A DNA stretch of 64,000 nucleotides. It comes from Lumnitzera littorea. Taxonomy: Eukaryota > Streptophyta > Magnoliopsida > Myrtales > Combretaceae. The position numbers were made by a program, and so were the translations under genes. The stretch is taken from contig JAMXBB010000009.1 of NCBI GenBank assembly GCA_024138015.1, positions 7,974,863 to 8,038,862 of the forward strand. The letters run 5' to 3'. Below the pieces are notes generated by a model, which did not search any database, had not been told where the DNA came from, and saw only the letters and a list, made by a program, of their open reading frames with translations. How positions within the stretch are numbered: the stretch's first letter is position 1; each line of letters begins with the position of its first letter. Of the stretch, positions 53,904 through 60,688 are shown piece after piece.

Positions 53904-56900
53904 TTTTAAAACAAACAAAATAACCCTAATCCTAATATACTACTCTAAACCTCTCACCTCTCCATTCTCTCTTCAACCCCCTCTTTTTCTATCTTACCCT
54001 GTCGATCTTTTTTCTACCTAAACCTTACCATTGCCTTCTAGTTTCTCTCTCTCTCTCTTTTTCGACCCTCTTGTTTTTTCTCATCATATTGGTTCTCTCT
54101 CTCATTATCTCTCTCATCTAACCCTTTCTCATACCCTCTCATTTTCTCTCTCTCTCTCTCTAGAACCCTCTATATCTCTAAACTAATTCATCTCTCACAC
54201 ATCTTACCCAACAATTTGATCTATAATTTAAATGAGTGAAAGCTATGAACTTGATTCTCGTTCTTCTCCAGATCTAAAATTCAAATATTAAAGGTACCTC
54301 TTTTTGGATCTTCTCTAAATATTTTTCCTTAAACCTTAATATTTCACTTTTTTTTTTAACCTTTTATTCTCTTTTCAATAGAGGAAGAAGACGTAAGGTA
54401 GAAGACAGGCAAAGCACAAGCTATTTAAGATGTATATTTTTTTGTTTCTTATATAGTTTAACACAACTAACGTATTTTCCTTTTTCTTTTTTTTTTTTAT
54501 TTTTGTGAATAATGTAGTTGTTGACCTAACTTTTTTGGGTTTGATTAATGTAATAACATTATTAATGTATTTTTTTCAAATAATGTTGCCAATAATGTAA
54601 TTTCTTTGGTATAATTAATGTAATCTTTATCTATTTTTATTGAACACTGTTAATGTGTTTCTCTATTTTTTATTTATTTGGATATTCTTGTGGTAATATT
54701 TAAAATACAATAAATATTAAATATTTTAAATAATATTCATTTCCTTATATTGTATATATAATATTGTTATGAATTATTAAAATGTAATTTATATCATTTT
54801 AATTAATAATAGAATTCCGTTAATTGCCAAATTAAAAAAAAAAAACATAAATGGCAAATAATTTGCTTGTAGAAAATTAGAAAAAAAAAATTAATCACGT
54901 TTAGTGGCGAACTAAATTCACCAATGAGTAAGAATTTGATACGTCTTAGCGGTGAACTCACTAGCAAACTAAGTTTGCTAGAGAATAATTAGTAGCGAAT
55001 AAAATTCGTCATTTGATTCTAACGACTACAGCTTTGATGACAACTATTTTTAGGAAAATATTCCTGCCAGTAAGCCTCTTCCTGTCTAGAAAAAGGGGTA
55101 CTTTTTCTTGTAGTGATCATCGACTGTATACAATAACAATGGATACCTATACCTTGTTCTACTGCCCCTAATAATTATCAATTAATTAGCATGATCATGA
55201 ATATAAAATCAAGCTGTTCTAGATATTGGTTCGTAGAAAATGCTTGGATATCCGGTGGATAGAAATTAGCATAGAGAAACTTTTTTTAATGATTTTGCTA
55301 GTGTTGGCAAAAGAAAATAATTATAATGTCCGCCTGTCAAACTTACCTTGGTGTTTGTGTTATCAGCATTACGATTGCAATGGTTGTCTGGTATGAGGGG
55401 AACACTAAGATGGTTTTAATCAAGTCATAGATAAATTTGAACTATTCCTTTCCAAAACTGTAATGTCAAAAGTAGAAAAAAAAGAAAAAGAAAAAGAAAA
55501 CCATACATGAGTAAAATGATAAAAGAAAAGTTTGCTTCTCATTAATTTACCATTCATATCATTTTGTGACGTGTATCGTATCACATAGTTTTACCGCTTC
55601 CTTATTATTTTATATATCGTTGTCATAGGGTTATCTTGATTTAATAAGCTACGTCTATTTAAAAATATTCCCAACATAAAAAAAAGAAATTGCGAATAAT
55701 AACCTTTTAATTTTCTTGTGTATAAATAGAAATATGTTTGCTTTTATTTTGCTCTAATTCTATAAATGGAAATATGTTCGCTTAAACCGACTGCATAACA
55801 CGTGAAAGTATTCTAGGGTCCATGTATTCTTTTAATAGACCTTTTATCTCATATTCTATTTTGAATCAATTAAATCTAAACTATTACATGCTCTCTTATA
55901 TATATATGTGTGTGTTATTGTATAATTATTTTGATTTAATGTACTACATCCTTAATTGATTCATTGTGGATAAAGAGGAATAAAGAATGAGAAAATTGCA
56001 CTTTTAATTCTAAATATTTAACCACTTTTCATTTAAGTCTTAGATTGTTTTATTCTTATACAGCTAATAAGGGAGGGGCATTTTTTGAACGCCTATTCCA
56101 TCCCTATGGAAGAACAATATTTATACCAATTGAGTTATAAGATTTTGATAATCCATAATGTTTTTAAATGGTTACAAACTAGAACTTTTATTGGCTTTGT
56201 TAACCTTTTCTTCCACATTTGACACATGATAGAGCTTAGTCAGAATAATTAATATAAAATAAGTAGCATAATCATATATATAAATTAGCCGGTTTAATAA
56301 AAATTGAAATTAAAAATAAAATAGAATTAGCTACCTAAGGCTTAGAAGTTAAAAAAGTTTAAGTGATATCAACACTGTGTGAATCGATAAATAACGTATA
56401 AATAATAATAAAATTTTAATATATAAATATATAATTCGTATATTTCTTTTAAATATATCCTTTCATGATATTATATCAATTTTATTAATATTTACTAATC
56501 ATCTATCATTTTATATAATGTATTAATATTGTTAAATTTTTTCCAAAAAAATGCTCCAAACAGGTTAGTGGTAAGGGATAGTAACAAACCAGCACAGTAT
56601 AAAAACACAAATAAATGAAAATAAAAAATTGAAAGACCCGACCACATCATAAGACTTGTAACGCGATTGGGTTTTCCTAGCTTTGTTCTTTTTGCTATTT
56701 CTTTTCTTCTTCTTTTTTTTTCCTTTTCTAAAAAAAAATAAATGTAGTTGTGGTGCAGGTGGGTAGCCGTTCATCGCACTAGGAGGATGGCACCAAATTG
56801 GAATACGTTAGAATACGTTGAGACTTTGAGCATTTTATAAAAAATGAAAAGGTACGACTAAAATAAAAAGTGGTGGAATCTTAAGGAATGGATTAAAAAC

Positions 56901-57103
56901 TTTTCAATAGCCTCCCCAGCTCAAGCAAGCTTCTTTTCCATGAAGCCAGAGCCAGACCATCATTGCCAAAGGAGGGTCGCAATCTATATATAACTCCATT
57001 TTGCAGAGTGAGAGAGAGAAAGAGAGAGAGAACCTGGTTCTTCCAGCCCCCGCAGTACCACGTTAAGTGTCAAAACGCCGATGAGTATAATGGGTATCTT
57101 CAT
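33073..57103 (-). CDS. LRR receptor-like kinase with malectin-like ectodomain (LRR-RLK subfamily I), 13 exons, apparently intact
   Basis: Exons in transcript order: 57103-57034, 51418-50884, 42266-41803, 40455-40317, 40133-40062, 39363-39292, 39202-39122, 38995-38832, 35618-35404, 34571-34445, 34345-34283, 34202-34013, 33463-33073. They sum to 2583 nt, 860 residues plus stop, close to the usual size of the family. All phases agree and all introns are GT-AG. Seen: signal peptide (1-20), malectin-like domain (about 27-350), WQGDPC linker (374-379), three LRRs (403-478), transmembrane helix (about 500-522), kinase (about 555-830) with GQGGFG (567-572), Lys588, Glu604, HRD (682-684) and DFG (702-704). 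So it is an RD kinase with catalytic residues kept. Family knowledge: plasma-membrane receptors such as IOS1, FRK1 and MEE39, several linked to defence signalling. Ligand unknown. The exon list is inferred from sequence; the start could be 21 nt upstream (57124). Confidence 0.93.
34013..34202 (-). CDS. RLK exon 12: catalytic and activation loops
   Basis: A 190-nt exon encoding LNYLHHGCKPPIIHRDLKTS, IADFGLSKAF and AGTPGYLDPE. HRD and DFG are both intact, and Arg precedes the catalytic Asp, so this is an RD kinase. Acceptor TTTGCAG, donor GTAAGA, phase 2 out. Confidence 0.95.
34283..34345 (-). CDS. RLK exon 11: kinase helix E
   Basis: A 63-nt exon encoding KNDNELSWIQRLQIAMDAAK, the family's conserved LxWxxRLxIAxDAA block. 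Acceptor CCCTAG, donor GTACAT, phase 1 in and out. Confidence 0.92.
34445..34571 (-). CDS. RLK exon 10: kinase N-lobe
   Basis: A 127-nt exon encoding LLMVTHHINLVALVGYCDD and MALIYEYMPRGNLREHLS, the N-lobe strands 4-5 and hinge. Acceptor ACTGCAG, donor GTAATT, phase 1 out. Confidence 0.94.
35404..35618 (-). CDS. RLK exon 9: start of kinase domain
   Basis: A 215-nt exon after acceptor TCTTCAG. It encodes the juxtamembrane sequence, FTYNEVVKVTNNF, the glycine loop IIGQGGFGNVYFG, the ATP lysine in KVAVKM and the helix C glutamate in QFEAE. Ends phase 0 at donor GTTTGT. Confidence 0.94.
35619..38831 (-). other. RLK intron 8 (3.2 kb)
   Basis: Separates the transmembrane exon from the kinase exons. 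It holds one copy of a dispersed repeat (38.17-38.70 kb). The rest is AT-rich, with no exon-like sequence that I could recognise. Confidence 0.75.
38170..38700 (+). repeat. Dispersed repeat family 1, copy b (in RLK intron 8)
   Basis: Matches 3.95-4.43 kb throughout, for example TTTGATATTCATAGCTTTCA, ATTGATAACTCAAAATAAA and CATTCTATATTTCAATTCTA. It lacks the AAACTTGGTAG end. Confidence 0.7.
38832..38995 (-). CDS. RLK exon 8: juxtamembrane and transmembrane helix
   Basis: A 164-nt exon. An Asn/Ser-rich spacer (LDDNGIDSNSTTN) precedes a hydrophobic stretch of about 23 residues (VLLIVAPIIGLALLILFGAV and on), then the basic stop-transfer sequence MRKRRG. This is a type I membrane topology. Acceptor CGTAG, donor GTAATA, phase 1 out. 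Confidence 0.92.
39122..39202 (-). CDS. RLK exon 7: LRR 3
   Basis: An 81-nt exon encoding NLKGNNLTGSIPKAIKERV and then DSKTLLL, the last LRR and C-cap. Acceptor CTACGCAG, donor GTTTGT, phase 2 out. Confidence 0.9.
39292..39363 (-). CDS. RLK exon 6: LRR 2
   Basis: A 72-nt phase 2/2 exon encoding DLSNNQLIGEIPDFLAKL followed by SNLRIL, a canonical plant LRR. Acceptor TTTACAG, donor GTAAGT. Confidence 0.93.
40062..40133 (-). CDS. RLK exon 5: LRR 1
   Basis: A 72-nt, phase 2 to phase 2 exon, the standard size of one LRR unit in this family. It encodes NLSSSNLVGRIAASFSNF followed by TAITSL. Acceptor CTAGCAG, donor GTACGT. It is too short to show as an open frame but is required for the normal LRR number and keeps frame on both sides. 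Confidence 0.9.
40317..40455 (-). CDS. RLK exon 4: cysteine-pair linker before the LRRs
   Basis: Exon of 139 nt (phase 1 in, phase 2 out) between acceptor AATTCAG and donor GTGAGT. It encodes INSIKSTYGI, then WQGDPCVP and WEGLNCNY, then RIISL. The two cysteines and the WxGDPC signature are diagnostic of the LRR N-cap in subfamily I kinases. Confidence 0.93.
41803..42266 (-). CDS. RLK exon 3: second half of malectin-like domain
   Basis: Exon of 464 nt starting after GATAG; the junction makes RHPQDDYDRIW, the conserved linker in the middle of the malectin-like domain. Recognisable blocks are VPDEVLMSA, YAYFHFAEVQDL and LPPLLNAVEIF. It ends at donor GTAAGT with phase 1. The open frame upstream of 42266 is intron. 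Confidence 0.93.
43960..44560 (+). repeat. Uncharacterised coding-like repeat, copy b (in RLK intron 2)
   Basis: Second copy of the 4.5 kb element. Shared stretches include AAGGACTAGGTACTAAAGTAG, AGAAAAGCTAGTTTA, TTCAAATTCAA, GAGAAAAATGA and TGTCCATTTATGATTTATC. A short extra segment near 44.19-44.25 kb is absent from copy a. Confidence 0.5.
44571..45650. mobile_element. Inverted-repeat element, TIRs about 105 bp
   Basis: The start (TGTGATATCTCATG and on to GGTTAGAAACTTTTT, 44571-44680) matches the reverse complement of 45539-45650 across about 105 bases. A second copy of that terminus lies at 45085-45196. A single related terminus stands at 31.58-31.69 kb. Long inverted ends suggest a MULE-like or foldback DNA transposon. 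I found no target duplication and no transposase. Confidence 0.5.
47339..47590. repeat. Tandem duplication, 112-bp period
   Basis: ACTATAGGAAAC occurs at 47377 and 47489. Each is followed by GGAGAAAGAGTCGCATTCAA, TTCTTGGTT-AGG and AAAAAGT-G-GCATGAATGCA. A further partial AGAGTCACATTCAAGAG stands at the left end. Confidence 0.8.
48480..48980 (-). repeat. Dispersed repeat family 1, copy c (in RLK intron 2)
   Basis: The reverse complement matches copy a, including AAACTTGGTAGAAACTTA, AATGGGCCAAAA, AACTGGGCTTCTATTAT and AACTCAAAATAAG. This copy and copy a together define the longer version of the family. Confidence 0.7.
49040..49420 (+). repeat. LTR-promoter-like fragment
   Basis: TATAAATA at 49169-49176 is followed by AACAACATTG and AGAACTCCTCTCTCTACG, a layout common in plant LTR retrotransposon promoters. 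No ends or coding partner were identified. Confidence 0.3.
50884..51418 (-). CDS. RLK exon 2: first half of malectin-like domain
   Basis: Exon of 535 nt with a long pyrimidine tract and TTGGCAG acceptor in front. It starts EDYISIDCGAQNDYYDG, the hallmark opening of the plant malectin-like ectodomain, and continues through RNCYTL, YLIRASFWYGNYD and FDLYID blocks typical of the family. It ends in AG before donor GTACAT (phase 2). The open frame runs past the donor into intron 2 without family similarity, which supports this boundary. Confidence 0.93.
51587..55115. mobile_element. Non-autonomous CACTA DNA transposon in RLK intron 1
   Basis: Starts CACTAC and ends GTAGTG, and is flanked on both sides by the 3-bp direct repeat ATC (51584-51586 and 55116-55118), the hallmark of CACTA insertion. 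Subterminal regions at both ends carry many short GCGAAC / AGTGGCGAA / GCGACTA motifs in both orientations, as CACTA transposase binding regions do. Length is 3529 bp. I find no transposase frame, so it would depend on another element. A CT-rich stretch (53.76-54.3 kb) lies inside. Confidence 0.85.
53756..54300 (+). other. CT-rich leader-like segment inside the CACTA element
   Basis: Dense CTCTCT tracts, a (CT)n(TA)n microsatellite at 53862-53900, then TTCTCCAGATCTAAAATTC and AAAGGTACCTC, which looks like a 5' leader exon ending at a GT donor. Such sequence is typical of plant 5' UTRs and may be a captured gene fragment. No protein similarity is visible. Confidence 0.35.
57034..57103 (-). CDS. 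RLK exon 1: signal peptide
   Basis: Exon of 70 nt beginning MKIPIILIGVLTLNVVL, a short basic start followed by a hydrophobic core, as in a secretory signal. It ends at GAACCAG with donor GT at 57033-57032 and leaves one base (phase 1), which matches exon 2 exactly. A second in-frame ATG lies 21 nt upstream at 57124 (MFCFERR before MKIP), so the true start is uncertain. The same sequence occurs in modified form at 58.9 kb and 26.7 kb. This copy is the only one that has an ATG at the MKIP position and also splices in frame. Confidence 0.82.
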
Positions 57104-57179
57104 TCTTCTTTCGAAACAGAACATTTAGTTTCCTTCATATTTTAGGTTGATGGAATAAGCTTTTTATGTTGCGCTTCGT

Positions 57180-57260
57180 GAAGAGTCGTCAACACGAAAA
57201 CGACCTTGACTTGCACATAGTCAACATGCGTATTGTTCCAAGATTAATTTTTCTAACGTG
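57180..57260 (-). promoter_or_regulatory. Putative RLK upstream region with inverted W-box pair
   Basis: About 100-120 bp upstream of the exon 1 ATG the plus strand reads TTGACT (57206-57211), and after 7 bases AGTCAA (57219-57224), which is a W-box on the minus strand. W-boxes bind WRKY factors and are common in promoters of this kinase family. The block is conserved in the other two 5' copies, though only here are both halves full TTGACY motifs. I see no clear TATA box. Regulation is inferred. Confidence 0.4.
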
Positions 57261-57739
57261 AGACCCCGCAAATTTTGAAGGGAGAGCTCAGTAATTGACA
57301 TTACCCGTCAATCCTGCTACCTGAAGGGCTTGCCGGGTTAAATTTTTGGCGCCCTTGGCGGTGTAGCCTTGTGCATGTCAATTCCTCCTTTTTGTTTTTA
57401 TGTTTTCCTCCCCAAATGTACTCGATTTTTTTGAATTTGCTATTGCTTTCAAGGAAGCTCGCCAGCGTCATTGTTGGGTCAACCTGAGCGTACGTTAACC
57501 AGATAGCTTGCCATACAGGCATATCTTGTGTGCAGGTTGTAAGTGCATGGCCTAGGCTTTCAGTCACATCTCGGACATCACGCCTCAATTTTAGCCATCT
57601 ACTTTCCAGTTTAATGTTTGATTTTCCACATTCAAACGCTTTCTTTGATCTACGAGATATATGTTAAGTTCGAAGAAGACTTGCTTAGTATGACCAATTC
57701 TATGAATATCTACTATAATTGTTTTGGAAAAATTATAAC

Positions 57740-58600
57740 ATAAGATAAATTCAAATTGAGGGTAAGTATTTAAAATAATTAATTACCATAACGTAATCTA
57801 AAATAACAGATGTTATTAATATATCGTTATAACTTCACTAATTTGTACTTATGTATGATGTTATTTGACATAGGACACTAATATATTAGATATGTCGCAT
57901 TAATAAAATTTATTAATTTAAAATAATTAAATAAAATTACAAGTAAATCTAAAAAATATGAGAAAAATCCCAAAAAAAAAAAGCTGAAACTTAATAAAAT
58001 TATACAAAAGAAATGATAAAAAATAAAGGTAATATAAACAAAATTTTAGAAAACGGAAAAGGAAAAAGTGTAGACAAATAAATAAAAATAATAATAAAAA
58101 GCCACTTCGGACACTGGTTGCCTACAGAGTCAGATGGCTTGAAACGGTTGATGCTTGGCATAATGAAGGTTTGTGGGTTGGTCATATCTCCTACGTCCTT
58201 GAAGACATGAAGTATAGAGTCTTCTTCAAAACCTCAAAGGAGGAAAATAGAATTTGATCATCATCATTATTGAGACCTCATCAGGAATGGATCGACGACC
58301 AATGTGCTGTTACTTTTCAGTAACAGGTACTCTCTGAATAAAAGGAGAGAAATTGGAAGAGAGCTATCTCCATATCAGTGAGTCTGTCCTTCGACCGACT
58401 TGTCTTCTTTAGATTTGTGTAGGATTGTTTAGTTAAGTTTTTATTTTCCCTTTTCTAGTCCTTCTTGTTTAGTCTTTGTGGCCTTATTTTTTAACCTTTA
58501 GATTTTTTTTTTTTCCGGAAGGCTTAGTCAGTTAATTTGGTGAATAAGCCCTAATGCAATAGCTTCAAATAGCATAACTAATAGTTGGTTTTTTTCATCT
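57740..58600. other. No gene recognised between RLK 5' blocks
   Basis: AT-rich to 58.08 kb, then about 350 bases of more balanced composition (58.1-58.45 kb) with short open frames that I cannot assign. Confidence 0.3.
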
Positions 58601-59225
58601 AATTTTATAATGTTTTTACTTTAGTTAATATATTTCTTCTTATATTACTAATTTATATTAATTATTTGAACAAATTAGATGCTACAGTGTGTTATTTACG
58701 GATAGAAAAGTTAATGGTATTAATAAAATTTCTTGTTTATAAAAATTATACTATGTGGGGACTCAAATCTTTCGAAAAAAAAAAAAATACAACTAGAATA
58801 AAAAGCGGTCAAACTTTAAGGAATAGAAGTAAAAACATTTTGTGTAGCCCTTTGGCTAAAGCAAGCTTCATTTCCATGATCTATACTTCATTTCGCAATG
58901 TAAAGGTAACAGAAAGAGAGAGAACCTCTTCTTCCCGCCCATCTACTACCACGTTAAGTGTTAAAATGCGGACAAGTATAATTGATATCTTCATTCTTCT
59001 ATCGAGACGGAACATCTGGTTTCCTTCATGTTTTAGGTTAGTTGAATAAGCTTTTGTGTTTCGCTTTGTCAAGAGTCGTTAATATGAGAACGACTTTAAC
59101 TTGCACATAACATAGTCAACAAACATTGTTTTCCAAAACTAATTTTTCTAGCGTGAGACCCCACAGATTTTGAAGAGAGAGCTCAATAATTAATTCAGTA
59201 TCTATCGTACTGAAAGGGTTAGTCA
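58600..59225 (-). repeat. 5' RLK block, copy 3 of 3
   Basis: Most diverged copy. It matches copy 1 from the ATTTGAACAAATTAGATGCTA-like stretch through the first exon to the CAGATTTTGAAGAGAGAGCTC block. It ends next to a 193-bp tandem duplication. Confidence 0.75.
58926..58994 (-). pseudogene. Duplicate RLK first exon, out of frame at its donor
   Basis: Encodes MKISIILVRILTLNVVV, clearly related to exon 1 at 57034-57103, with the same upstream in-frame ATG (59015, MFRLDRR) and the same donor context GAG/GTTCTC. It is 69 nt from ATG to donor, against 70 in the 57 kb copy. Splicing to the acceptor of exon 2 would shift frame and meet a stop within four codons. It is either a dead 5' copy or an alternative non-productive first exon. 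Confidence 0.7.
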
Positions 59226-59505
59226 TGTTGAAATATAGAAAGATAATATCATGATTTATATTTTAATTTTATCATATTTTATAATTGTATACTTAAAATT
59301 TTGACTTGCGAACATACATTATTTTCCAAAACTAATTTTTCTAGCATAAGACCCCACAAATTTTGAAGAGAGAGTTCAATAATTTTTACAATGCCTATGT
59401 ACCTAAAGAGCTAGCCAGGTTGAATTATAGAGTAATATTATCATAGTCTACATTTCAGTTTTATCACCTTTTATAATTGTATACTTAAAATTTCAACTTA
59501 TAAAT
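59125..59505. repeat. Tandem duplication, period 193 bp
   Basis: TTCCAAAACTAATTTTTCTAG occurs at 59131 and again at 59324. Both are followed by matching GACCCCAC, TTTTGAAGAGAGAG, ATATTATCAT and TATAATTGTATACTTAAAAT stretches. The unit derives from the upstream part of the 58.9 kb RLK 5' block. Confidence 0.8.
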
Positions 59506-60024
59506 TATATATTCAATTAAAGATTTAATTATTACCATCTATATTTCAATTAATAATAATTCACATCATTAGTATAATTAGAATAATCAACCAATAGGCA
59601 ACTAACCACAACCTTAGGGGTTAATGCAACATTAAAGAACTAAAAAAAAAATAAAAATGATAATAATAATAATATAAATAAGGATAGCAATAATCTTTTA
59701 ATATATATATATATATATATACCCAAATTTCTTAAAACCCTAAATATATGTGCATATATATATATAAATCATCTCTACTCTCCCTTTATAACCTTATAAT
59801 TCTCTTCCTATATAGTACCCTTACCTCACATAATTTTTTCTTTATCAAATAGACTCCACTTTAGAAGATTATGTTAAGGCAAAATGCATAAGTGAGTTTC
59901 TTAATGAGGAAGAATTATAGGATATTTCTAATTGGAGAACTCATTTAATTACATGATGTTAATGAAAGTAAGAATAATCATGTGAATGTGAAATTATGGA
60001 AACCTTATAATAATTATTGTGGAT

Positions 60025-60055
<31 letters not shown>

Positions 60056-60688
60056 GAAGTGCCGCAATTGTTGAATTAGAACTAGGTATATAAATTTTTG
60101 GACTCTATTAACTTTTGTAATGATTTAAGTTAGGATTGAAAAGACATATTTAGGAGTCATTTAATCGTGAATTATAAACAAAGAATTGAAGCTTTTCTTA
60201 AGTTTTTGACATGTAGATTTTTTGCTATTATTAGTATCAATTATGAAACTTTATCAAAAATAATATAGATATAAACATATATATATATATATATATATAA
60301 GAGAAAATAAAAGATGTTTTAATAAATATATATTATTAATGTTTATAAAATATACTTTAGTATACTGTTCAAGGTGTGGAGATGAATAGGAATTATTTAC
60401 ATAAATATAAATAGATAGATAGATAGATACTCATATAAATATGGATATAGATATAAAAGATATAGATACAAATATAGATATAGATAGATAAAAAAGATAT
60501 ATTTATATAGAAAATAGACATATAAATTGATATAAGATATTATAGATTTTTTTTTCGAAGCCTATTAATTGCAAATAACATAGAGAAAGAATATCCAAAT
60601 TATATATTTAGAAATATCAAATCAAATAAAATTTATTGACTTAGAATAATATATAACAATATATTAAAGAATAATTTCATAATAAAAG
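59505..60688. repeat. AT-rich region with TA and GATA microsatellites
   Basis: (TA)n at about 59701-59720, 60032-60054 and 60277-60298, and GATAGATAGATAGATA near 60412-60428. No coding signal. Confidence 0.7.

Larger units (their letters stand above)
51419..57033 (-). other. RLK intron 1 (5.6 kb)
   Basis: Bounded by GT at 57033-57032 and AG at 51420-51419. It contains the CACTA element at 51587-55115. The rest (55116 to about 56800) is AT-rich sequence in which I see no coding signal, and the donor-proximal part belongs to the triplicated 5' block. Excision would have to remove the whole transposon. Confidence 0.8.
56850..57740 (-). repeat. 5' RLK block, copy 2 of 3 (used by the intact gene)
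   Basis: Middle copy, containing exon 1. It is closer to the 26 kb copy, sharing for example the GAAGGGCTTGCCGGGTTAAAT-type stretch, than to the 58.9 kb copy. A GA-rich microsatellite lies directly inside the intron next to the donor (57008-57030). Confidence 0.8.

Noticed and set aside
58000..58185. 61-codon minus-strand frame between RLK 5' blocks
   Set aside because: The first half looks protein-like but has no family match and the second half is AT-rich low complexity.
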